A stretch of DNA of 5,993 nt, taken from Rhodospirillaceae bacterium. GTDB taxonomy: Bacteria > Pseudomonadota > Alphaproteobacteria > UBA11073. The notes below the pieces were generated by a model, which was given only the letters and a program-made list of their open reading frames with translations, ran no database searches and was not told the DNA's origin. A program made the position numbers and the translations under genes. This document shows positions 1 to 5,978 of this stretch, piece by piece; position 1 is the stretch's first letter; every line of letters starts with the position of its first letter. The stretch is taken from positions 1-5,993 of the forward strand of contig DPZW01000072.1 in NCBI GenBank assembly GCA_003536545.1, read 5' to 3'.

Positions 1-1
1 A

Positions 2-1477
2 GATGCACAGAACAGCCAGCACCCCAGTTTTGGTAAAATGGATTTACCGATGCTGGATTTTTATTCCAATTACCAGAATATTGCGAACGCTTATGCTGCA
101 GCGCGCACGAACAGTATTCGCACTGCACTCAGCAGTTATAATGGTTTGCTTGGCCTAAATTTCCAGAGCGAAGCAAAGACACGCGGCTGGATTTCTGCCC
201 CTGTCTGGCTGAATCGCATTGCTGAACAAAATGGTCGCGTACTGGATGTTGCATCCGTATTTCCGAATATTGAGTCGCCGCCGGTTTCTGGTTTGCCACT
301 GACAGCTTCCAATAATGGCGGCCTGTCAGAGCAGGTTGCCGGTGACATTCAGGGCACCTGGAATATCGCCCAAACTTTCTTGGGCAAGGCGCGTCAATTA
401 TCGCCTGCGCCTGCACAAACAGATCCATTGGGAAGCGCGACCGAATTGATGAGGGCGACTTTTGGGGAAATTTTAAAACCCAACAGCAATCCATTGGGAA
501 CCATCGGTGGTTTTGGCCGCAACCTGATGACACAGGGTGTGGACATCGCCTTTAACTCTGCGAAGGGTTTGAAAGAAGATGGCTCAGTTCAAACTTGTGG
601 TGATGCACTTGGAACATGTGATGTTAACGGCCCCAATACGAGCCCCACCGCTCTGCTGCTGCAAAAATTTGATGCTGCCATGAAAAAAGATAATGCAGAT
701 GGTAATCCAGCAACCTGGGGGGTCGGGACATCAGGTGCGGCGGCCAATGCGGCACTCACCAATGATTTTGCCAATCAGTTCAATCAAATGCCGGCATCCG
801 TGATGCGTCCGGTGGGTACGATGCTGATCTCATTTGGTTTTATGGCGGGTTATGTTTTACCGCTGCTGCCCTTCTTCCGTTTTATGCTCGGCGTTCTTGG
901 ATGGGTGTTATTATTGTTTGAAGCAATTTTGGCCATGCCGCTTTTGGCAATCTCTTTGCTGAAAACGGATGGCGAAGGTTTCATGACGCAAAATTTCCAA
1001 ACGGGTGCCGTGATGATTTTGGCATTGATCATTCGCCCGATGTTAATGATCTTTGGGTTGCTGTTGGGATTGATGGCCTTTAACGGGATTATGAATATCA
1101 CCAATGTGTCTTATCTTGCGGCGATTGGCGGGACAGATTCCAATCTGGATAACAGTTTGCTTTCCATGGTGGTTTATTTGATCATCTATGGCATTCTGGC
1201 TTATACCCTGGCGAATTCCGCGTTTAAGGCGATTGATATTTTGCCGAACCAGGTGATGTCATGGCTGGGTGCAAGACTGGATCAGCGCGTCGATGATGCC
1301 AGCACGATCCATCAACAAACATCCGGCATGGTCAATCAATTGGGTATGGTCAGCGCGATGGGCGGAATGGGCGCAGGCGGACCCAGAAACCAGCAAGGTA
1401 GCGGCGACTTTATTGGGCCAAGACAGTCACCCGGGACGAGTGGAGGAAGTGGTGTAGAACCACCGCGACCAGGTTAA
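2..1477 (+). CDS. DotA/TraY-family type IVB secretion inner-membrane protein, 3' part (5' end outside window)
   Basis: The reading frame is open from the left edge: 12 codons precede the first ATG at 38 with no stop, so the true start lies upstream. DotA/TraY proteins are polytopic inner-membrane components of Dot/Icm secretion and IncI-type conjugation machines and are usually much longer than the part seen here. Numbered from the ATG at 38 (479 residues), residues 1-250 are a mostly soluble, presumably periplasmic stretch. It contains GWISAPVWLNRIAEQNG at about 50-66, like the GWI-x-AG segment I recall in the family, and the only two cysteines (187 and 194). Strongly hydrophobic segments follow at about 258-280, 282-308, 323-352 and 374-398, then the LPNQVMSWLGAR motif (402-413) typical of the DotA C-terminal region. 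The tail (430-479) is rich in Gly, Met and Pro and looks disordered. The gene ends with TAA, 8 bases before the stop of the convergent gene. Family assignment is fairly sure; choosing between DotA (effector secretion) and TraY (conjugation) needs the neighbouring genes. Confidence 0.82.
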   Translation, partial: DAQNSQHPSFGKMDLPMLDFYSNYQNIANAYAAARTNSIRTALSSYNGLLGLNFQSEAKTRGWISAPVWLNRIAEQNGRVLDVASVFPNIESPPVSGLPLTASNNGGLSEQVAGDIQGTWNIAQTFLGKARQLSPAPAQTDPLGSATELMRATFGEILKPNSNPLGTIGGFGRNLMTQGVDIAFNSAKGLKEDGSVQTCGDALGTCDVNGPNTSPTALLLQKFDAAMKKDNADGNPATWGVGTSGAAANAALTNDFANQFNQMPASVMRPVGTMLISFGFMAGYVLPLLPFFRFMLGVLGWVLLLFEAILAMPLLAISLLKTDGEGFMTQNFQTGAVMILALIIRPMLMIFGLLLGLMAFNGIMNITNVSYLAAIGGTDSNLDNSLLSMVVYLIIYGILAYTLANSAFKAIDILPNQVMSWLGARLDQRVDDASTIHQQTSGMVNQLGMVSAMGGMGAGGPRNQQGSGDFIGPRQSPGTSGGSGVEPPRPG

Positions 1478-1491
1478 AATTCATTTTAACC
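1472..1491. terminator. Palindrome spanning both convergent stop codons, possible bidirectional terminator
   Basis: A perfect 8-bp inverted repeat (GGTTAAAA / TTTTAACC, 4-base loop TTCA) occupies the junction between the DotA/TraY gene and the convergent secreted-protein gene. Each arm contains the TAA stop of one gene. On the plus strand CCA at 1469-1471 can add three pairs with TGG at 1495-1497 across a 3-base bulge. There is no run of T after either arm, so it is not a textbook intrinsic terminator; the position between convergent genes is the main reason to propose the role. Confidence 0.35.
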
Positions 1492-2409
1492 GCCTGGGGT
1501 TGCGCCACGAGAATTATTGATTCCTGCCTGTGGCGGCGGCCTGATCGCCGCTTGAAAAAAGTTATCAACATATATCAAAAATTTGGCGTTGTTACTGTTT
1601 ACGGTCGCTGCAATTTTTCTTGCTTGCTCCGGCCCCGCTACATATCTGCCTTCAGCAGCTTTTTTAATGGCTGCATCCTGCATATTATCAAAATAAAATC
1701 TGTTAGATGACACCGCGCTAGTGTAGCCCTTACAAGCATCGATCCAGTTAGCAACAGATTCCAAAGTGCGATGTGGGTTGGATGCATTCATTCTGGCAAA
1801 ATAACCCGGGTCGCGCAGCATGTCATTTGCATAAATTGCAGTTTTGGGCATATAACTCTCACCCGCCCCGATTACTTCATACCCTATAGCCATTGCCCAT
1901 TCTTCGTCCTGGCCGACAAAGGCTTTGCTGACATTCATGAATTTATAATTGGTGGTGGAATAGCTCCACTCACTCGGCATGGTTTTCCAGAATGCATCCT
2001 GCGTCCCGCTCGGGTTTGCAGTTTTGAAAATGGTCAGGGCATTATCCTGTTCCAGCATATGGGCGCGATAAATCTCAAAAACGGGTTTCCAGCTTTTTAG
2101 CGGCGCAGCTGTGCCGTCAACACCAATTGCTACCATCGCCTGATCCCAGGTTTTTAATTCAGTCACGCCGCCGGTTCTGGCGACAGTGGCAAATTCTGAT
2201 TTCAAAAATGTGCGGATATTCGTCGATAGTTTTTCTGCCGATGCCGTGCCAATGTTAATCTGCTGGCTGAATTTTGCTTCGCGCGCCTTTAATTCATCGG
2301 GCGTATATTTGGGCAATCCCGGATCGCTGCCAAAAGCCTGGGCGGCAAGTGCAAGTGTTAAACCAACCGTCGTCATCGCGGCGCGGCGAACATTGGCAAA
2401 ATTAGTCAT
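1486..2409 (-). CDS. Unrecognised secreted (Sec signal peptide) protein, 307 residues
   Basis: I do not recognise a family. Residues 1-25 form a clear Sec signal peptide: a basic n-region with R8 and R9, a hydrophobic core at about 10-22, and an AQA cleavage site giving a mature start at F26. The mature protein is therefore probably periplasmic or exported. It has no further membrane segment, a single cysteine (C226, so no internal disulfide), many aromatic residues (for example WKTMPSEW at 141-148 and NRFYF at 236-240), a mixed, probably helical composition and a Pro/Gly-rich tail (RPPP at 290-293 to PGG at the end). The ATG at 2409 is supported by a good ribosome-binding site, GAGGT seven to eight bases upstream; a second ATG at 2376 would shorten the signal peptide and lacks such support. 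It converges with the DotA/TraY gene and lies 218 bases after typA with its own candidate promoter, so it is probably a separate transcript. A role with the secretion system (accessory factor or substrate) is suggested only by position. Confidence 0.75.
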   Translation of the reverse strand: MTNFANVRRAAMTTVGLTLALAAQAFGSDPGLPKYTPDELKAREAKFSQQINIGTASAEKLSTNIRTFLKSEFATVARTGGVTELKTWDQAMVAIGVDGTAAPLKSWKPVFEIYRAHMLEQDNALTIFKTANPSGTQDAFWKTMPSEWSYSTTNYKFMNVSKAFVGQDEEWAMAIGYEVIGAGESYMPKTAIYANDMLRDPGYFARMNASNPHRTLESVANWIDACKGYTSAVSSNRFYFDNMQDAAIKKAAEGRYVAGPEQARKIAATVNSNNAKFLIYVDNFFQAAIRPPPQAGINNSRGATPGG

Positions 2410-2415
2410 GATATT

Positions 2416-2420
2416 ACCTC
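2416..2420 (-). promoter_or_regulatory. Ribosome-binding site of the secreted-protein gene
   Basis: On the minus strand GAGGT is followed by AATATC and then the ATG at 2409, a near-ideal Shine-Dalgarno position. It fixes the ATG at 2409 as the start. It also stands out because neither typA nor lpd in this window has a recognisable Shine-Dalgarno sequence. Confidence 0.7.
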
Positions 2421-2441
2421 GTCAGGTAGTTTTACGGGCGC

Positions 2442-2470
2442 ATTACACCATAAAATGGCATCCGAATCAA
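2442..2470 (-). promoter_or_regulatory. Candidate sigma70-type promoter of the secreted-protein gene
   Basis: On the minus strand a -35 box TTGATT (2470-2465, four of six consensus bases) is separated by exactly 17 bases from a -10 box TGTAAT (2447-2442, five of six). Transcription would start near 2435, giving a leader of about 25 bases that contains the Shine-Dalgarno sequence. The match and spacing are good, but this is prediction by eye only. Confidence 0.5.
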
Positions 2471-2472
2471 GC

Positions 2473-2489
2473 TTGGGCCAGCTGCCCAA
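2473..2489. promoter_or_regulatory. Perfect 6-bp palindrome directly upstream of the -35 box (possible operator)
   Basis: TTGGGC and GCCCAA flank a 5-base spacer (CAGCT) and end only two bases from the proposed -35 box of the secreted-protein gene. A dyad of this size in this place could be a binding site for a dimeric regulator, or a small hairpin in RNA running through from typA. There is no T-run, so a terminator is unlikely. A chance occurrence cannot be excluded. Confidence 0.25.
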
Positions 2490-2559
2490 ATGCTTTCACC
2501 CTGTCCAGTGACGATAAATTAATGGATTCAACGGGTTAGGGCACAGCCGGGGGCTTAAC

Positions 2560-2597
2560 CTGCTGCTCGTAGGCCTTTTTTGCGCTGCTGCTCGTAG
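2560..2597. repeat. Two direct copies of a 13-bp sequence, 25 bp apart
   Basis: CTGCTGCTCGTAG occurs identically at 2560-2572 and 2585-2597, separated by a stretch containing six T residues (2576-2581). Both copies are partly complementary to 2612-2624, so each can serve as the 3' arm of a hairpin in the typA transcript (see the hairpin at 2583-2626). Only these two copies are seen in the window. Confidence 0.7.
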
Positions 2598-2626
2598 CCG
2601 CCACACCAACCCTACTCGCAGCAGCG
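2583..2626 (-). terminator. Long hairpin directly after the typA stop codon (3' UTR structure or atypical terminator)
   Basis: The arms CGCTGCTGC (2583-2591) and GCAGCAGCG (2618-2626) are perfectly complementary over 9 bp, followed inward by a 2x2 internal loop and a further 4-bp stem (2594-2597 with 2612-2615) closing a 14-base loop. In typA-sense RNA the internal loop is GA opposite GA, the tandem sheared G-A arrangement known to be stable, so the stem is effectively about 15 pairs. In the opposite strand it would be UC opposite UC, which is unstable; the structure therefore favours the typA transcript. It starts one base after the typA TGA. The run that follows is A, not U, so it does not fit a classic intrinsic terminator; protection of the mRNA 3' end or factor-dependent termination are alternatives. 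Confidence 0.45.
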
Positions 2627-2627
2627 G

Positions 2628-4451
2628 TCAGCTGGCTTGTGCCTCAGATTTTCGTTCCACGCGCTTGCGGTCATTGGGGTCCAGCAAACGCTTGCGCAGC
2701 CGCAGCGATTTCGGCGTGACCTCCACCAGCTCGTCATCCTGAATATAGGCCAGGGCTTTTTCCAGCGGCATGGCCATGGGCGTGGTTAGGCGAATGGCTT
2801 CGTCTTTTCCGGCGGCGCGCACGTTGGACAATTGTTTGGCTTTCAGAACATTCACTTCAAGATCATTGTCACGCGAATGTTCGGCGACGATCATGCCCTG
2901 GTAAACTTTTTGTCCCGACGTGATTAAAAACTGTCCGCGATCTTCGAGGTTGAAGATGGCATAAGCCACACTTTCGCCCTGTGCGTTGGAGATCAATACG
3001 CCGTTGCGGCGACCTGCCATCGGACCTTTGAAAGGGGCGTAATTGTGGAACAAACGGTTCATCACGCCCGTACCGCGCGTGTCGGTTAAAAATTGTCCGT
3101 GATAACCAATCAGGCCGCGTGACGGCGCGTAAAATACCAGGCGCATTTTACCTGCGCCCGCCGGACGCTGTTCAATCAATTCCGCTTTGCGTTCGGCAAG
3201 CGCGCCGACCACCGTCGATGCATGTTCTTCATCGACATCAATCACAACTTCTTCAATCGGCTCCAGGGTTTGTCCATTTTCCTCGCGCATCACCACCTGT
3301 GGGCGTGAGATAGAAAGTTCAAAACCTTCGCGGCGCATGGTTTCAATGAGAATACCCAATTGCAATTCGCCGCGGCCCGCCACTTCAAACGCATCGGCAG
3401 TTTCGGTTTCCCTGACGCGCAGCGCAACGTTGGCTTCGGCTTCCTTCATCAAGCGGTCGCGGATCATGCGCGAGGTGACTTTGCTGCCTTCGGTGCCTGC
3501 CAATGGGCTGTCATTGACGGAAAAACGCATGGCAATGGTTGGCGGATCAATCGGCTGTGCCGGAATGGCATCCGTTACCGCCATATCGCAAATTGTATCA
3601 GCCACCGTTGCTTTTTCCATGCCTGCCAGGGCGATAATATCGCCGGCTTCAGCTTCATCAACCGGTACGCGTTCCAGGCCGCGAAACGCCAGAATTTTTG
3701 TCGCGCGGCCAATTTCAATTTGTTCGCCTTCGCGCGTCAGGGCCTTGATCGGCATGTTTGCTTTCAGCCTCCCGGACTCAATGCGGCCTGTTAAAATACG
3801 GCCCAGGAATGCATTCGGCTCAATAATGGTCGCCAACATTTTAAATGGCGCGTCTGCATCCACTTTTGGCGCGGGCACATGATTGACAATTAATTCAAAC
3901 AGTGCGGATAAGTCTTCGGCTTTTTTTTCCGGATCATCGCTCATCCAGCCATCACGGCCAGAACCGAATAGCGTCGGGAAATCCAGTTGTTCCGGTGATG
4001 CATCGAGGTTTGAAAATAGGTCAAAGACTTCATCATGTACTTCATGCGGCCGTGCGTCTGATCGGTCGACTTTATTGACGAGCAAAATCGGGCGAATGCC
4101 TTTGCGCAAAGCCTTGCCCAAAACAAATTTTGTTTGCGGCAACGGGCCTTCGGCTGCATCCACCAACAGCACGACGCCATCCACCATGCCCAGGATACGC
4201 TCCACCTCTCCGCCGAAATCCGCGTGGCCGGGCGTATCGACGATATTGATGCGCGTGTCTTTCCAGACGATGGAAGTACATTTGGCGAGAATGGTAATGC
4301 CGCGCTCTTTTTCCAGATCATTGCTGTCCATGGCGCGTTCCGTGACGGCCTGGTTGGTCCGGTAAGAGCCGGATTGCTGCAAAAGGGTGTCAACCAGGGT
4401 GGTTTTTCCGTGGTCAACGTGGGCGATAATGGCGATGTTGCGTAGTTTCAT
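2628..4451 (-). CDS. typA: Ribosome-associated translational GTPase TypA/BipA
   Basis: TypA (BipA) is a cytoplasmic GTPase of the EF-G/LepA class that binds the ribosome and supports 50S assembly and growth under stress such as cold. Starting at the ATG at 4451 the protein has 607 residues, the length I recall for E. coli BipA. The GTPase domain shows G1 AHVDHGKT (10-17), the switch I segment ERGITI (49-54), G3 DTPGH (72-76), G4 NKVD (126-129) and a G5-like SGRDG (164-168). A beta-barrel domain 2 (about 200-295), EF-G-like domains III and V (about 305-480, including RGLIGY at 445-450) and the TypA-specific C-terminal domain follow, with KQLSNVRAAGKDEA (539-552) and TPKSLRLRKR (579-588). The frame is open ten codons further to a TTG at 4481, but that adds only a basic, non-conserved extension. 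No Shine-Dalgarno sequence precedes either start. The gene is divergent from lpd across 74 bases. It looks intact. Confidence 0.96.
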   Translation of the reverse strand: MKLRNIAIIAHVDHGKTTLVDTLLQQSGSYRTNQAVTERAMDSNDLEKERGITILAKCTSIVWKDTRINIVDTPGHADFGGEVERILGMVDGVVLLVDAAEGPLPQTKFVLGKALRKGIRPILLVNKVDRSDARPHEVHDEVFDLFSNLDASPEQLDFPTLFGSGRDGWMSDDPEKKAEDLSALFELIVNHVPAPKVDADAPFKMLATIIEPNAFLGRILTGRIESGRLKANMPIKALTREGEQIEIGRATKILAFRGLERVPVDEAEAGDIIALAGMEKATVADTICDMAVTDAIPAQPIDPPTIAMRFSVNDSPLAGTEGSKVTSRMIRDRLMKEAEANVALRVRETETADAFEVAGRGELQLGILIETMRREGFELSISRPQVVMREENGQTLEPIEEVVIDVDEEHASTVVGALAERKAELIEQRPAGAGKMRLVFYAPSRGLIGYHGQFLTDTRGTGVMNRLFHNYAPFKGPMAGRRNGVLISNAQGESVAYAIFNLEDRGQFLITSGQKVYQGMIVAEHSRDNDLEVNVLKAKQLSNVRAAGKDEAIRLTTPMAMPLEKALAYIQDDELVEVTPKSLRLRKRLLDPNDRKRVERKSEAQAS

Positions 4452-4525
4452 GGAACGGCGTGGATAGCGGATGCGCCGCAAAAAAGCCAGTAAAAACTCT
4501 TTCGTTTTGTGATTATTCGCGTTAA
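4452..4525. promoter_or_regulatory. Divergent promoter region between typA and lpd
   Basis: These 74 bases separate two divergent starts and should hold the promoters of both genes, unless the promoters overlap the coding regions. The lpd side is AT-rich (about 4480-4525), with a weak -10-like GATTAT at 4511-4516 on the plus strand and AATAAT in the same place on the minus strand. I found no convincing paired -35 for either. No Shine-Dalgarno sequence is visible before typA or lpd. Confidence 0.35.
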
Positions 4526-5926
4526 ATGACGGCCATGACTACTTCCTATGACATTATCATTATCGGTGGCGGACCCGGCGGGTACGTTGCGGCAATTCGG
4601 GCAGCGCAATTGGGCATGAAAGTGGCCTGTGTGGAAAAGGAAAAAGTACTGGGCGGCACCTGCCTGCGCGTCGGTTGTATTCCATCCAAGGCTCTGCTGC
4701 ATGCCTCAGAAAAATTTCATGAGGCTGGGCATGACCTGGCTGCACTGGGGGTGAAGGTGGTGGGCATAAAGCTGGATCTGCCCGGCATGATGAAACATAA
4801 AACGGATGTGGTGAATGACAATACCAAGGGCATCGAATTTTTATTCAAGAAAAATAAAGTCGATTGGCTGAAAGGCGAGGGTTCTATTCCGGCTGCCGGT
4901 CAGGTGAAAGTGGGCGATCAAACTTACGCGGCGAAACATATTATTATTGCAACGGGTTCGAGCGTCACGCCGCTGCCCGGCATTGAAATTGATGAGAAGC
5001 AAATCGTGTCATCCACGGGTGCATTGTCATTGGAAAAAGTGCCAGAGAATTTGGTGGTCATTGGCGCGGGCGTGATTGGTCTTGAACTCGGCTCTGTATG
5101 GGCACGATTGGGCGCGAATGTTCAGGTCATTGAATATCTGGATCGCATCCTGCCCGGCATGGACGGCGAAGTGGCGAAATCCATGCAGAAGATTTTAGAA
5201 AAGCAGGGATTGCAATTTAAACTTTCAAGCAAAGTGACAGCCGCGAAAACGTCATCGGGCGGCGTATCGCTCACGGTTGAGCCTGCTGCGGGTGGCAAAG
5301 CGGAAACAGTAAAAGCCGATGTCGTATTGGTCGCTGTGGGTCGCCGCGCGAATACGGACGGCTTGGGCCTCGATAAAATTGGCGTTGCGATGGATGCACG
5401 TGGCCGCGTTGAAACAGACGGGCATTATAAAACCAATGTGGCGGGCATTTACGCGGTGGGTGATGTGATTGCGGGCCTAATGCTGGCGCATAAAGCGGAA
5501 GAAGACGGCGTGGTTTGCGTTGAACACATTGCCGGGCAAAAATCGCATGTGGATTACAACCTGGTGCCGGGCGTTGTTTACACCGCGCCGGAAGTCGCCG
5601 CGATCGGCCAGACTGAAGAACAATTAAAAGAAGCCGGCGTGAAATATAAAGTCGGTAAATTTAATTATACGGCCAACGGCCGCGCACGCGCGATGAATGC
5701 CACCACAGGCTTTGTGAAAATCCTGGCGGATGCGGCGACTGACCGCGTCCTTGGCGCGCATATCATCGGCGCGTCAGCGGGTGAAATGATCCATGAAATC
5801 GCAACGCATATGGAATATGGCGGTTCGGCTGAGGACATCGCCCGTACCTGCCACGCACATCCGACCTTATCCGAAGTCGTGAAGGAAGCCGCGCTGGCTG
5901 TGGATGGCCGCGCGCTGCATAGCTGA
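4526..5926 (+). CDS. lpd: Dihydrolipoamide dehydrogenase (E3 component of 2-oxoacid dehydrogenase complexes)
   Basis: This cytoplasmic FAD enzyme reoxidises the dihydrolipoyl groups of the pyruvate and 2-oxoglutarate dehydrogenase complexes, and often the glycine cleavage system, passing electrons to NAD+. The 466-residue product has the full class I disulfide oxidoreductase layout. It has the FAD-binding GGGPGG (14-19), the redox-active pair C46 and C51 in GGTCLRVGCIPSK, and the NAD-binding GAGVIG (180-185). It also has the second FAD motif YAVGDV (309-314) and a C-terminal dimerisation domain ending in HAHPTLSE (443-450), which carries the catalytic His445 and Glu450. Length is normal for the family. 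A second in-frame ATG at 4535 would give 463 residues beginning MTTSYD, which is equally plausible; neither start has a Shine-Dalgarno sequence. The gene ends with tandem stops TGA TAA. No E1 or E2 gene is visible, so in this window it stands alone and may serve several complexes. Confidence 0.96.
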   Translation: MTAMTTSYDIIIIGGGPGGYVAAIRAAQLGMKVACVEKEKVLGGTCLRVGCIPSKALLHASEKFHEAGHDLAALGVKVVGIKLDLPGMMKHKTDVVNDNTKGIEFLFKKNKVDWLKGEGSIPAAGQVKVGDQTYAAKHIIIATGSSVTPLPGIEIDEKQIVSSTGALSLEKVPENLVVIGAGVIGLELGSVWARLGANVQVIEYLDRILPGMDGEVAKSMQKILEKQGLQFKLSSKVTAAKTSSGGVSLTVEPAAGGKAETVKADVVLVAVGRRANTDGLGLDKIGVAMDARGRVETDGHYKTNVAGIYAVGDVIAGLMLAHKAEEDGVVCVEHIAGQKSHVDYNLVPGVVYTAPEVAAIGQTEEQLKEAGVKYKVGKFNYTANGRARAMNATTGFVKILADAATDRVLGAHIIGASAGEMIHEIATHMEYGGSAEDIARTCHAHPTLSEVVKEAALAVDGRALHS

Positions 5927-5978
5927 TAATGGATAATTATTAATGGGTGCGAAGTGGCATCTCATGCGTTATCCATTA
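5927..5978. repeat. 10-bp inverted repeat after lpd, possible transcript-end hairpin
   Basis: TAATGGATAA (5927-5936) is the exact reverse complement of TTATCCATTA (5969-5978). A small nested hairpin, GCAT / ATGC with loop CTC, lies inside at 5957-5967. The left arm overlaps the second stop codon of lpd. There is no T-run, so a classic terminator is not supported. The last base of the right arm is also the first base of the adapter sequence, so only nine pairs are surely genomic, and a fold-back artefact at the contig end is possible. Confidence 0.4.

Noticed and set aside
129..533. 134-codon open frame on the minus strand inside the DotA/TraY gene
   Set aside because: It is antisense to a continuous coding frame, and its product has no signal peptide, domain or supporting ribosome-binding site.
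2385..2386. Arg-Arg (residues 8-9) of the secreted protein as a Tat export signal
   Set aside because: The residues after the arginine pair do not match the Tat consensus and the core looks like an ordinary Sec signal peptide.
2186..2539. 117-codon open frame on the plus strand over the 5' end of the secreted-protein gene
   Set aside because: It overlaps a gene with a signal peptide, ribosome-binding site and promoter on the opposite strand, and its own product has no recognisable features.
2534..2560. GGTTA / TAACC arms with an inner AGCC / GGCT stem as a terminator for typA
   Set aside because: The stem has a large one-sided bulge and is not followed by a T-run on either strand, so it is too weak to annotate.
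2576..2581. Run of six T residues as the tail of a plus-strand intrinsic terminator
   Set aside because: No gene is transcribed on the plus strand here and no compact GC-rich stem directly precedes it.
3187..3882. 231-codon open frame on the plus strand inside typA
   Set aside because: It lies wholly antisense to a strongly conserved gene, its protein is Ser/Arg-rich with no recognisable domain, and it is explained by the codon use of typA on the other strand.
3883..4365. 160-codon open frame on the plus strand opposite the TypA GTPase domain
   Set aside because: Low-complexity Ser/Arg/Pro product antisense to the G motifs of typA; a shadow frame.
4452..4481. Longer typA product starting at a TTG at 4481
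   Set aside because: The ten extra residues are basic and not part of the family, there is no ribosome-binding site, and the ATG at 4451 gives the usual 607-residue length.
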